This document shows, piece by piece, positions 1-7,709 of a stretch of DNA of 8,704 bases. The notes under the pieces were generated by a model. It was not told the DNA's origin. It made no database searches and worked only from the letters and a program-made list of their open reading frames with translations. Position 1 is the stretch's first letter, and every line of letters begins with the position of its first letter. Source of the stretch: Pedobacter sp. UBA1654 (GTDB lineage Bacteria > Bacteroidota > Bacteroidia > Sphingobacteriales > Sphingobacteriaceae); contig DCLG01000011.1 in NCBI GenBank assembly GCA_002320935.1, forward strand, positions 10,885 through 19,588, in the 5' to 3' direction. Made by a program: the position numbers and the translations under genes.

Positions 1-2
1 TG

Positions 3-1142
3 CAGAAAAATCTGACGAAAACAGCAAGTAGCAAAAAGCTTACACAAAGCGAAATAAGGGCGCTAAATGCCAAGATTAACCTGATGCAGGATAAAATTAG
101 CGTTATCAACTCCGAGGTACGGAATCTGGACGGTCAAATCCATGAGAATACCAACGCTGTCCTTTCTTTAAAAGAACAACTCGCACAGCTGAAAAAGGAA
201 TATGCTGCAATGATCCGCTTTGCACAGCGTAATCAGAATGCCTACGATAAGATGATGTTCATCTTCGCGGCCAAAGATTTCAATCAGGCCTATAAACGTG
301 TTAAATATCTGCAGCAGTTCAGCCAATACCGTAAAAAACAAGCCGACTACATCAATGGTACCCAAAAGAATCTAAGCTATAAGATAGTGGTACTTGATAA
401 GAGCCTTAAAGAAAAGAGTAATCTGCTGAAGGAGCAGGAGTCTGAAAAGGAAAAATTAGGCAAGAACAAATCGGAGCAGTCAAAGGTGCTGAACCGGTAT
501 AGTCAGCAGGAGCGTAAGTATTCCCGTGACATTGCTGCGCGGAAAAAGCAGCAGGCAAAGATCGACCGTGATATCCGTAATGCGATTCAACGGGAGATTG
601 CTTTGGCCAAGAAAAGGGCGGAGCAGGCAGCGAGAGCGGCGGCGGCTAAAGCAAAAGCAGAAAATAAGGCGGCGCCTGCAGCACCAACAGCTGCGGCCAA
701 AACCAACTCAGGATACCTTAACGCAACACCAGAAGCGGCTAAACTTTCTGCAGCATTCATAAACAACCGGGGCTCATTACCATGGCCTGTTGCCGCAGGC
801 TCCATTACTGAGCGATTTGGTCGCCATCGTGTGGACCAGGCCAACATTGATCAGAATGGTGTAAAGATCGCTACTGCGGCGGGTGCAGCAGTTCGCGCGG
901 TGTTTAATGGAAAAGTTACAACCGTCAGCAACTCTATGGGTAAATACTTCGTACTTATTAAACATGGAGAATATTTTACCGTATACCAGAATCTTGCAAC
1001 AGTCAATGTGTCTGTAGGACAAGAAGTTAGCACAAAGCAGACAATAGGTGTGGTTTCAGGTTCAGATGGTGTTCCTGAAATTGATTTTCAGATATGGAGA
1101 GGCGCAACCCCTCAAAATCCCGAAGCCTGGATTTCAAAATAG
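3..1142 (+). CDS. envC: EnvC-like murein hydrolase activator, 5' end missing
   Basis: The reading frame is open from the first full codon at base 3, so the gene starts outside the window. The signal peptide and first residues are missing, and 379 residues remain. Fragment residues 1 to about 205 are a charged Lys/Glu/Gln-rich coiled coil, followed by an Ala/Lys-rich linker (about 205-235) and a LytM (peptidase M23) domain at about 259-378. All metal and catalytic positions of an active M23 enzyme are replaced. The HxGxD site reads Q284-N-G-V-K288, the usual YAHL reads YQNL (N330), and HLH reads E359-I-D361. It should therefore not cut peptidoglycan. Coiled coil plus degenerate LytM is the architecture of E. 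coli EnvC, a periplasmic activator of division amidases. The activator role is inferred from the family. The internal ATG at 84 is not the start, because the frame continues upstream of it in the same coiled coil. Confidence 0.88.
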   Translation, partial: QKNLTKTASSKKLTQSEIRALNAKINLMQDKISVINSEVRNLDGQIHENTNAVLSLKEQLAQLKKEYAAMIRFAQRNQNAYDKMMFIFAAKDFNQAYKRVKYLQQFSQYRKKQADYINGTQKNLSYKIVVLDKSLKEKSNLLKEQESEKEKLGKNKSEQSKVLNRYSQQERKYSRDIAARKKQQAKIDRDIRNAIQREIALAKKRAEQAARAAAAKAKAENKAAPAAPTAAAKTNSGYLNATPEAAKLSAAFINNRGSLPWPVAAGSITERFGRHRVDQANIDQNGVKIATAAGAAVRAVFNGKVTTVSNSMGKYFVLIKHGEYFTVYQNLATVNVSVGQEVSTKQTIGVVSGSDGVPEIDFQIWRGATPQNPEAWISK

Positions 1143-1161
1143 TTTTAAAATTTAAATACCT

Positions 1162-1169
1162 TATATTTG
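1162..1169 (+). promoter_or_regulatory. Bacteroidota -7 promoter element upstream of tat-gatA run
   Basis: TATATTTG matches the Bacteroidota sigma-A -7 consensus TAnnTTTG exactly. It lies 20 bases after the envC stop and 49 bases before the first tatA start. No TTG stands at the expected -33 distance; only a T-run at 1143-1146 is near. The call rests on the -7 box and its intergenic position. It could start transcription of the tatA-tatA-gatA-mltD run independently of envC. Confidence 0.5.
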
Positions 1170-1218
1170 CAATAGCTAATCAACAAGAAATAAAAACGAT
1201 ACATATAAATTCCAGACA

Positions 1219-1590
1219 ATGTATACAGGAACATTATTAGAATTCTTAAATATGGGTGGCGGTGAGATTATGATCATTCTGGTTGTGGTCCTGCTATTAT
1301 TTGGTGGTAAAAAGCTGCCTGAGTTAGCCCGCGGACTGGGTAAAGGTATCCGGGACTTTAAAGATGCTTCCGAAGGGGTAAAAAGAGAAATCCATAGAAA
1401 TATCAATGCTGTAGATATTGTTGACGATGTAAAGAGTACCTTTAATGATACTTTAAGCAGTACAAACACGTACTCATCAACCAGCAGCACAGCAACACCT
1501 GTTGTGGATCCAACAGAAAGTCCAGCTGAACCAATTCAGCCTGTCGCTGAACCGACCGAAAAAACCGAATTAGAAAAAAACAACATTTAA
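1219..1590 (+). CDS. tatA: Sec-independent (twin-arginine) translocase subunit, TatA-like, with Ser/Thr/Pro tail
   Basis: A 123-residue protein with TatA/B order: short periplasmic N-terminus, Glu16, one membrane segment (about 17-28), the FGGKK hinge (28-32), then an amphipathic helix beginning [10 protein letters not shown]. TatA family proteins oligomerise with TatC in the cytoplasmic membrane to pass folded proteins with twin-arginine signals. Residues from about 80 to the end are Ser/Thr/Pro/Glu-rich and probably disordered, so the protein is longer than its neighbour. The ATG at 1219 was chosen because it leaves an N-terminus much like that of the downstream paralogue. An in-frame ATG at 1252 would leave only four residues before the membrane segment. 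No Shine-Dalgarno is visible, as is usual in this phylum. It may do the TatB job, but sequence alone does not show this. The gene ends 10 bases before the second tatA. Confidence 0.88.
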   Translation: MYTGTLLEFLNMGGGEIMIILVVVLLLFGGKKLPELARGLGKGIRDFKDASEGVKREIHRNINAVDIVDDVKSTFNDTLSSTNTYSSTSSTATPVVDPTESPAEPIQPVAEPTEKTELEKNNI

Positions 1591-1600
1591 CTTAACGATT

Positions 1601-1810
1601 ATGTTAAACACAACCTTATTAGCTGCTTTAGGTGGCACCGAAATCGCAATTATTCTGGTAATCGTATTACTTCTTTTTGGTGGTAAAAAAATTCCTGAAT
1701 TGATGCGTGGCTTAGGAAAAGGCATGAAAGAATTTAAAGATGGTAAGGATGGTATTGATACTTCGGACAACTTAGGTTCGGATCGTACAAACACCAACAA
1801 ACCGCTATAA
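1601..1810 (+). CDS. tatA: Sec-independent translocase subunit TatA
   Basis: A 69-residue protein and clear TatA paralogue of the gene just upstream. It has Glu14 before the membrane segment (15-26), the FGGKK hinge (26-30), then [10 protein letters not shown] and a Lys-rich helix ending FKDGKDG, with a short polar tail. It lacks the long Ser/Thr/Pro extension of its neighbour and is close to minimal TatA length. The 10-base gap indicates cotranscription with the first copy. The two proteins are nearly identical across the membrane segment and hinge and differ at both ends, which suggests tandem duplication and then specialisation of the tails. No tatC is present in the window, so the partner is encoded elsewhere. 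Confidence 0.92.
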   Translation: MLNTTLLAALGGTEIAIILVIVLLLFGGKKIPELMRGLGKGMKEFKDGKDGIDTSDNLGSDRTNTNKPL

Positions 1811-1836
1811 GTATTCGCTGACCTTTATTATTTAGT

Positions 1837-3255
1837 TTGAAGAAATACACCACTTTAGCAGAGATTCAGGCCCATGTTGTCCAGCAAAAGCTGAGCCTTC
1901 CTGATCTGCTGGAATACTATTTTCAACAAATAGAAGATTATAAACACCTCAATGCATTCAATGAGGTGTTTTTTTTATCTGCAAAAAAGCAGGCTGCAGA
2001 CGTCCAGGAAAAAATCAATAATCAAACAGCTGGTAAACTCGCCGGAATGGTTATTGGTATAAAGGACAATATCTGCTACCAGGATCATCTGGTAACCGCA
2101 TCCTCTAAAATGCTCGAGCACTTTGTGGCACCTTATTCTGCAACTGTTGTGGAACGGTTGCTTGCTGAAGATGCCATCATCATCGGTCGGCTGAACTGTG
2201 ATGAATTCGCTATGGGGGGCTCCAATGAAACATCCTATTTTGGGCCGGTAAGAAATGCTGCAGACCAGGAACGTGTTGCCGGAGGTTCTTCCGGTGGCTC
2301 CGCCGTTGCAGTTCAGGCCGATATGTGCCTGGCTACTTTAGGTACCGATACGGGTGGTTCTGTTCGGCAACCTGCTGCATTCTGCGGCTGCATTGGGCTT
2401 AAACCAACTTACGGTCGCATCTCCAGGTATGGCGTTATTGCTTACGCTTCCTCCTTTGATCAGGTCGGTACCATAACATCCTCTGTTGATGACGCGGCTT
2501 TGCTGCTCGAAGTGCTTGCTGGTGCAGATGATAAAGATAGTACGGTTTCTCAAAAACCAGTTCCGGCTTATAGCCGATCCTTAGTGCCAGCACAAAAGCA
2601 GAAAATTGCTGTTCTTCAGGAAACCCTGAATAGCGAAGCACTTGATCCTGAAATTCGGGAAGCGATCCTAAAGGGTATTGAAAAGCTGAAAACCGATGGT
2701 CATGAGATTGAATATGTCTCATTTGACTTGCTCGATTATCTTGTGCCTGCTTATTACGTGCTTACGGCTGCTGAAGCATCGTCTAACCTCTCGAGGTATG
2801 ATGGCGTACACTATGGTTATCGGAACAAAGACGCTAAAGACCTGAATCAACTGTATAAGCTAAGTAGGGCAGAAGGTTTTGGACCTGAAGTGAAGCGGAG
2901 GATCCTGCTTGGAACCTTTATATTAAGTGCCGGATATTACGATGCTTATTACCAGAAGGCTCAAAAAGTAAGACGACTAATCCGGGATAAAGTAGAACTG
3001 CTCCTGCAGCAACACGATGCCATACTGCTACCCGTAACACCCACCCCAGCATTCAAAATCGGCGAAAACATAAAAGACCCGCTGGTGATGTACATGGAAG
3101 ACATCTTTACCGTTTTGGCCTCCTTATCTGGAGTTCCTGCAATATCTTTACCTTTAGGCAATAATCAATCAGGTTTGCCGTTAAGTGTACAGCTGATTGC
3201 CGCGCATTATAATGAAACTGCGCTTTTAAATTTATCACATAGTTTTTTGAAGTAG
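1837..3255 (+). CDS. gatA: Glu-tRNA(Gln)/Asp-tRNA(Asn) amidotransferase subunit A
   Basis: A 472-residue cytoplasmic amidase-signature protein of full family length. GatA releases ammonia from glutamine, and GatCAB uses it to convert Glu-tRNA(Gln) (or Asp-tRNA(Asn)) to the amide form. The Ser-cisSer-Lys triad is intact: K76 in GIKDN, S151 in GGSSGGSA, and nucleophile S175 in TGGSVRQP. The spacing agrees with the known S. aureus enzyme (79/154/178). The GatA-type stretch DEFAMGGSNETSYFGP is at 122-137. The start is TTG at 1837: an in-frame TGA lies at 1819-1821, and the first in-frame ATG is codon 71, which would remove conserved sequence. It begins 26 bases after tatA. gatB and gatC are not present; separated gat genes are common in this phylum. 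A terminator-like hairpin lies inside codons 36-47. Confidence 0.96.
   Translation: MKKYTTLAEIQAHVVQQKLSLPDLLEYYFQQIEDYKHLNAFNEVFFLSAKKQAADVQEKINNQTAGKLAGMVIGIKDNICYQDHLVTASSKMLEHFVAPYSATVVERLLAEDAIIIGRLNCDEFAMGGSNETSYFGPVRNAADQERVAGGSSGGSAVAVQADMCLATLGTDTGGSVRQPAAFCGCIGLKPTYGRISRYGVIAYASSFDQVGTITSSVDDAALLLEVLAGADDKDSTVSQKPVPAYSRSLVPAQKQKIAVLQETLNSEALDPEIREAILKGIEKLKTDGHEIEYVSFDLLDYLVPAYYVLTAAEASSNLSRYDGVHYGYRNKDAKDLNQLYKLSRAEGFGPEVKRRILLGTFILSAGYYDAYYQKAQKVRRLIRDKVELLLQQHDAILLPVTPTPAFKIGENIKDPLVMYMEDIFTVLASLSGVPAISLPLGNNQSGLPLSVQLIAAHYNETALLNLSHSFLK
1942..1976 (+). terminator. Terminator-like hairpin and T-run inside the gatA coding sequence
   Basis: The arm at 1942-1951 (AAACACCTCA) pairs perfectly with 1962-1971 (TGAGGTGTTT): a 10-bp stem, a 10-base loop, and an uninterrupted run of eight T at 1969-1976. 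The two outermost pairs use part of the T-run; the core CACCTCA/TGAGGTG is 7 bp. It has the form of an intrinsic terminator on the plus strand, but it sits about 105 bases inside gatA. It could act as an attenuator, end tatA transcripts, or be harmless when covered by ribosomes. Activity has not been shown. Confidence 0.5.
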
Positions 3256-3302
3256 CCTGATGCTGAGATAAAAAAGCTTTTAAACCTGCGAGATGCAGCT
3301 TA

Positions 3303-4640
3303 ATGCCTATGAAATTAAAATTACGTTTTAAAACCGTATTAGCCCTTACGACGATCGCCTTTTCGGGTTATGCGCAGCAGAAAAATGCAAAATTAGATTC
3401 CATACCAGCCTCACCATTTGCATTCCCTAATACTTTCGAAACAGACACGGCCGCAGTTCCCCTTGTCGATGAGAGCCTCGCTTTTTACAACTACAACTTT
3501 CTGAATAAACAACGACTGGATTCTATCCGTAACGTAATTCCTATGGATTATAACGAATACGTTCAGAAGTACATTGACGTATATACCGGTCGCAAGAATA
3601 TGATGGGCAAGATGCTTGGTCTATCCAGCTATTACTTTCCGATATTTGAAAAGGCACTTAAAGCTTATGATATTCCTGATGAGCTTAAATATTTGCCCAT
3701 CATTGAATCTGCCATGAATCCACATGCAGTATCCAGAGTAGGTGCAACAGGATTATGGCAGTTTATGTTTACCACAGCCAAAGGTTATGGTTTAAACATG
3801 GACAACTTTGTCGACGAACGTAAGGATCCTGTGCAGGCTAGTTATGCAGCAGCCGCCTATTTCCGGGACGCATATGAAAGTCTTGGTGACTGGCTATTGG
3901 CCATTGCGGCTTATAACTGTGGTGCGGGTAATGTGAACCGGGCTATTGCAAAGGCAGGGTCAAGAGATTTCTGGGAGATCAGATCTTATTTGCCACAGGA
4001 AACACGCAACTATGTGCCGGCATTTATTGCTGCGGTTTATGTAATGAACTATGCAAAAAGTCACCAGATCATGCCGCAGAAGTCGCCGCTCGCACAGCTT
4101 ACCGATACGGTACAGGTAAATCGCTTTGTGTCATTGACGGCACTGTCGGAAGCTTTGGAGCTGGAGACTGACGCGCTGTTTGTACTGAATCCATCTTATA
4201 AGAAGAAAATCGTAAACGGTACTGAAGAATCGCCTAAGCGTATCATCATGCCGGCGGCACAGCTTTCCAACTTTGCCAGAATCTATGAAGTGCTGAATAA
4301 CATGCCGGTAGATGTGGATACACGTGTTTATCTGGCATCGAACGATGATAAGCGTTTACGCAGTAAAGCAAAATCAGGCACATCGAGATCGGCAGCGCCG
4401 GTTGCAACGGCTTACCACAGGGTTAAAAGCGGACAGAATTTAAGTACCATTGCCGCTCAATACCGGGTGGAGGTTCAGGATCTGAAAGTTTGGAACAATT
4501 TAAAGGGTAGCAACATTGTTCCTGGGCAGCGTCTGATCATTTCCGCTAAATCTGCCACACAGAAGAAAGCACCGAGTCGTTCAAAAACCTATATTTCTTA
4601 TAAGTCGAAAGGCTCAAAAGAAGGTTCCGGAAAAATCTAA
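3303..4640 (+). CDS. mltD: MltD-like membrane-bound lytic murein transglycosylase with C-terminal LysM
   Basis: A 445-residue exported protein. Residues 1 to about 25 form a signal peptide (basic KLKLRFK, then a hydrophobic stretch, cleavage near GYAQ). There is no lipobox Cys, so it is probably periplasmic rather than a lipoprotein. The SLT (goose-lysozyme-like) domain spans about 105-250: the catalytic Glu is E135 in PIIES, followed by GATGLWQFM and AYNCGAGN (203-210). This enzyme class cleaves the MurNAc-GlcNAc bond to give 1,6-anhydro-MurNAc ends. Residues 265-318 resemble the degenerate LysM-like middle segment of MltD proteins, and 371-416 is a LysM peptidoglycan-binding domain. The last 30 residues are Lys/Ser-rich. 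The start is either 3303 or the ATG at 3309; the second gives a more usual signal-peptide start (MKLKLRFK). It lies 47 bases after gatA with no clear promoter, so cotranscription is likely. Confidence 0.9.
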   Translation: MPMKLKLRFKTVLALTTIAFSGYAQQKNAKLDSIPASPFAFPNTFETDTAAVPLVDESLAFYNYNFLNKQRLDSIRNVIPMDYNEYVQKYIDVYTGRKNMMGKMLGLSSYYFPIFEKALKAYDIPDELKYLPIIESAMNPHAVSRVGATGLWQFMFTTAKGYGLNMDNFVDERKDPVQASYAAAAYFRDAYESLGDWLLAIAAYNCGAGNVNRAIAKAGSRDFWEIRSYLPQETRNYVPAFIAAVYVMNYAKSHQIMPQKSPLAQLTDTVQVNRFVSLTALSEALELETDALFVLNPSYKKKIVNGTEESPKRIIMPAAQLSNFARIYEVLNNMPVDVDTRVYLASNDDKRLRSKAKSGTSRSAAPVATAYHRVKSGQNLSTIAAQYRVEVQDLKVWNNLKGSNIVPGQRLIISAKSATQKKAPSRSKTYISYKSKGSKEGSGKI

Positions 4641-4653
4641 TCCCGGAACCTTC
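4620..4653. terminator. Shared hairpin terminator between convergent mltD and receptor genes
   Basis: GAAGGTTCCGG at 4620-4630 pairs perfectly with CCGGAACCTTC at 4643-4653: an 11-bp GC-rich stem with a 12-base loop. On the minus strand the stem is followed by TTTT (complement of 4616-4619), a short U-run, and it lies 27 bases past the receptor stop. On the plus strand the left arm is inside the last codons of mltD, the stop codon (4638-4640) is in the loop, and no T-run follows. It therefore fits the receptor transcript best, and may also stop or protect the mltD transcript. Confidence 0.65.
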
Positions 4654-4679
4654 AACCATTCTCCTGAAAGCTGTTCCCG

Positions 4680-7613
4680 CTACCTGTTCAATAATCCTTC
4701 AAAGGTTACTGCTGCGTAATACAGTGCACCGAGGGTCGGGCCGCCTGCATATTGCAGAAAAGGTTTGTTGAAGATATTTGTTCCACCCAATTTGATGCTG
4801 GCATTTACGGCCGGAAGTTTATAGCTGACCTGTGCATCAAAGGTGTGAATGGCTGCAATCTCACCCGTTACCAGTGGACTTTCCCATAAAAAAGCATTCT
4901 GCCATTTATATACGACACTAAATCCAAGGTTTTTTGCAATTTCCCGATTACCGAAGCTGAAATTGGTGGCCCATTCTGGTGTGTTGAAGCCAGTAACAAA
5001 GATGTCGTTTTCTGCATTCGATTTAATCTTATTGTAACTCAGGTTTCCTGCAATGGTGTACTTCCGGTAAAAGTTGAAAGTCAGGCCTACAGCGGTACCA
5101 TAATTCCGGTATTTATTTTTTGCATTTGTGTATACGCGGTAACGATCCTGGCCCGCATCGCGGTTAATGTCCAGCATTGCCAGTACCGCTGCATCACTAC
5201 TCACCGTTGCAGCCCGGGGTACATCAACCTGTACCTGCCCCAGAAATCCGGTGTATGTGTTGGTGTAAGCATCAATGTCCAGGTACAGGCGGTTCTCCAT
5301 GAACACGCTCTTATAACCAAACTCCAGCGAGTTAATGCTTTCCGGCCCCGCCTTCGGCAAGTTGGCCTGCACCAGCAGATCACGATTTGCGAGTGCTGCC
5401 GTATTTCTATCGGCGCCATTTGCCACGGCGGCATTTACAGCAGCATTAAACGATACGCCAGATGCGCGCGTGTAGCTGTTCTCCAGATAGCCTAAACCTT
5501 CATTTATATAAGATAAACTACCAACTCGTTTTACCCGGCCATTATTCACGTATGATAATGCCTCGAATAATCCTGGAAAACGGTAGCCCTGCTGATAGGT
5601 AAACCGGAAGTTTTGGTGTTGATCTGGTGAATAAACTGCTGCTATCCGGGGTGTGAGCCTGGGTTCAAACTCCGGGTTATAGTCGTAACGCACAGATCCG
5701 AATAATTTAAGCTTCTCTTGGAACAGTGTTTTGCTGAGCTGCGTGAAGGCTCCAATCTTTTTATAGTGGATATTATTTCCAAATGATCCATCTAATAGTG
5801 CGATGCCGCGGTCTGGAATAGGCCGGTTGAAATCAACGAAGTTATTGCCGTCTGGGATAATTTCGTACAGCCTTGCGTCGGCGCCGAGCAGCAGATCGAA
5901 ATAGTCGATTTTGCCAGAGAGATCATATTGTCCTTCCACATGATACATGCGACTCTTTTGAATGAGTGCTGCACCACCTGTTTCCGGAGCGTTCGGGATG
6001 GTTGCGGATCTGATATCCCAATTATTAATGCCAATGATCGTCTGTTTAAGCTGCTCAAAGGCAGGTGTTCCAGGCTCAGCACGGCCGGCATCTGCCTGTT
6101 GGCGAGCAAAAGCTGTTGCTGCTGCCAGATTGGCCTCCGTAAGTGCGCCGCCATTTGCCCTTGCAAACTCAGTCAGTGCATTTTTATATTTGGTTCCCCA
6201 GGCATTTCCACTTCCGCCACTCGCCAGGTCAAGGTTGTCTGCCAATGGTTTGACATTGTAAGAGTCGCCGGAGTTTTCAATAGAGATATAGGAGCGGAGC
6301 AGATAATTACTTCCTTTCAGCTCCAGTTTATGATTTTGGATGATCACATTGTCCAGCTGGATCTTATTGCCGCGCTGAAATACACCATCCATCTTCCCGA
6401 TTCTGTAGTCGTACGAAAGCGCTGCTTTTTCTCCGATCCGGTAGTGCAAGCTTGCATCAAATTTAAGGTTATCTACATTTTGATTGACCAGGTCGCGCTC
6501 CCAATACCCGGTTCTTGCAACATTTAGGGTCTGGTTTGGCTGTCCATTTATGGTCAGGTCGGTTACCGAAACCGTGTTACTGCCGGCGAGTACATCATCT
6601 CCATACTTGTTCCAGCCATCAAAGGCGACGTTGTTTGTTCCATTTAACGCTGGATAGGCTGGGTTCGCACTTTTTAGAGTGTTTGGGTTTTGGTCTGTTC
6701 TGGTATCAGAAAGCCAGTCTGTACCGCGGAGATAACTGAGGTTTACCTTAAATGCGAATTTGTTATTGATTGCTTTGGCGTAGCGAACCGCTGTTTCGGT
6801 GAGGTTACTTACATCCCTGCCAGTACCGCCGAGGTGATTGATTCCGGCTTTCTGATAGAAACTCAGGCCTTGATAATAGAAAGGGTTCTTAGTCATCAGA
6901 TTGGACATACCGTTTATGGCGTTCATTCCATAAAGTGCAGATGCTGCGCCGGGTGTAATTTCTATACTGGCAATATCGAGCTCTGTTGGGCCGATAGCGT
7001 TCCCCAGAGGGACGCCTAATGTGGCGGCTTGCATGTCAATCCCATCTACAAGCTGCATAAAGCGGTAATTACTGGGTATGTTGAAGCCGCGGGTATTGGG
7101 TATTTTAAAGGTCAAGCTGGAAGTTGTCATCTGAACGCCTTTAACATTTTCAAGGGCATCATAAAAACTTGGCGCAGGAGATTCACGAATGGCCCTGATA
7201 TCCAACTTTTCAATGGCTACAGGTGATTTGAGGATGCTTTCTTGCACCCTGGACGCTGTGATCACGACTTCATTCGCCAATACCGTCTGGCTCGTAAGTT
7301 CGATATTGAGGTTATTACCGATGTCGCGCACTTCAAATTCCTGTGTTTTAAAGCCAATGCTGGTAAAAACTAAGGTAAATGGGAATTTCAATCGGGAGCG
7401 AAGCTTAAACTTTCCATTTTTATCTGTTATCGTTCCCGTGATGGCACCTTTTATAAGTACGCTGACGTTCGCGAGTGGTGTCTTAAGTTCCTGATCGGTA
7501 ACGGTGCCGCTGACTTCAATAAGTTGGTTTTCCTGAGCAGAACCTCGAAATGTGATACTGCCAACGAGCAGGATGCTGAGTAGAAGACTTAGTTTAGCGT
7601 AGTTTTTAAACAT
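4680..7613 (-). CDS. TonB-dependent outer-membrane receptor with N-terminal carboxypeptidase-regulatory-like domain
   Basis: A 977-residue receptor. Residues 1-26 are a signal peptide (hydrophobic LSLLLSILLVGS, cleavage after GSA). A CarboxypepD_reg-like beta-sandwich follows at about 33-110 (VSGTVTDQELKTPLANVSV onward). A TonB-box-like EVVITASR lies at 115-122, the plug domain at about 126-235 (NTRGF, LVDGIDMQ, SIEITPGAASALYGMNAING), and then a beta-barrel to the C-terminus. Such proteins import a ligand across the outer membrane using TonB-ExbBD energy. It is not a typical SusC: the SusC-type sequence after the TonB box is absent and no susD follows. The ligand cannot be read from the sequence. 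Two Ala-rich, probably helical insertions (about 476-533 and 717-756) fall in what should be extracellular loops. The gene stands alone, has its own promoter at 7794-7763 and a leader of roughly 140 bases, and shows no Shine-Dalgarno. Confidence 0.93.
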   Translation of the reverse strand: MFKNYAKLSLLLSILLVGSITFRGSAQENQLIEVSGTVTDQELKTPLANVSVLIKGAITGTITDKNGKFKLRSRLKFPFTLVFTSIGFKTQEFEVRDIGNNLNIELTSQTVLANEVVITASRVQESILKSPVAIEKLDIRAIRESPAPSFYDALENVKGVQMTTSSLTFKIPNTRGFNIPSNYRFMQLVDGIDMQAATLGVPLGNAIGPTELDIASIEITPGAASALYGMNAINGMSNLMTKNPFYYQGLSFYQKAGINHLGGTGRDVSNLTETAVRYAKAINNKFAFKVNLSYLRGTDWLSDTRTDQNPNTLKSANPAYPALNGTNNVAFDGWNKYGDDVLAGSNTVSVTDLTINGQPNQTLNVARTGYWERDLVNQNVDNLKFDASLHYRIGEKAALSYDYRIGKMDGVFQRGNKIQLDNVIIQNHKLELKGSNYLLRSYISIENSGDSYNVKPLADNLDLASGGSGNAWGTKYKNALTEFARANGGALTEANLAAATAFARQQADAGRAEPGTPAFEQLKQTIIGINNWDIRSATIPNAPETGGAALIQKSRMYHVEGQYDLSGKIDYFDLLLGADARLYEIIPDGNNFVDFNRPIPDRGIALLDGSFGNNIHYKKIGAFTQLSKTLFQEKLKLFGSVRYDYNPEFEPRLTPRIAAVYSPDQHQNFRFTYQQGYRFPGLFEALSYVNNGRVKRVGSLSYINEGLGYLENSYTRASGVSFNAAVNAAVANGADRNTAALANRDLLVQANLPKAGPESINSLEFGYKSVFMENRLYLDIDAYTNTYTGFLGQVQVDVPRAATVSSDAAVLAMLDINRDAGQDRYRVYTNAKNKYRNYGTAVGLTFNFYRKYTIAGNLSYNKIKSNAENDIFVTGFNTPEWATNFSFGNREIAKNLGFSVVYKWQNAFLWESPLVTGEIAAIHTFDAQVSYKLPAVNASIKLGGTNIFNKPFLQYAGGPTLGALYYAAVTFEGLLNR

Positions 7614-7622
7614 AGGATATGA

Positions 7623-7693
7623 AAATATATTTATTGTTATGATACCTGAAATTCATTATGATTAATGGTTCTTCATATAGAAATATATTTATT
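7623..7693. repeat. AT-rich 13-bp direct repeat in the receptor leader
   Basis: AAATATATTTATT occurs at 7623-7635 and 7681-7693, start to start 58 bases. Both copies lie in the untranslated leader of the receptor gene, between the operator-like motifs and the start codon. In so AT-rich a stretch a chance match is possible. An AT-rich, weakly structured leader is normal for translation start in Bacteroidota. Confidence 0.4.
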
Positions 7694-7709
7694 CATTTTT
7701 ATGAAAAAA

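Noticed and set aside
1829..1839. Possible -7 promoter box (TAGTTTG) just before gatA
   Set aside because: It has one spacer base instead of two and overlaps the TTG start codon, so it cannot serve as a promoter for gatA.
3275..3302. Weak inverted repeats (AAGCT/AGCTT, CTGC/GCAG) before the mltD start
   Set aside because: Stems of four to five bases, partly AT, with no T-run. This is not distinguishable from chance.
5928..6527. 199-residue plus-strand frame antisense to the receptor gene
   Set aside because: It lies wholly opposite a well-supported coding region, and its Cys-rich translation has no domain-like pattern. It is a shadow of the receptor's codon use.
4680..7613. SusC/RagA-type glycan receptor of a polysaccharide utilisation locus
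   Set aside because: The SusC-type signature after the TonB box is missing, and there is no susD, glycoside hydrolase or sigma/anti-sigma pair beside it in the window.
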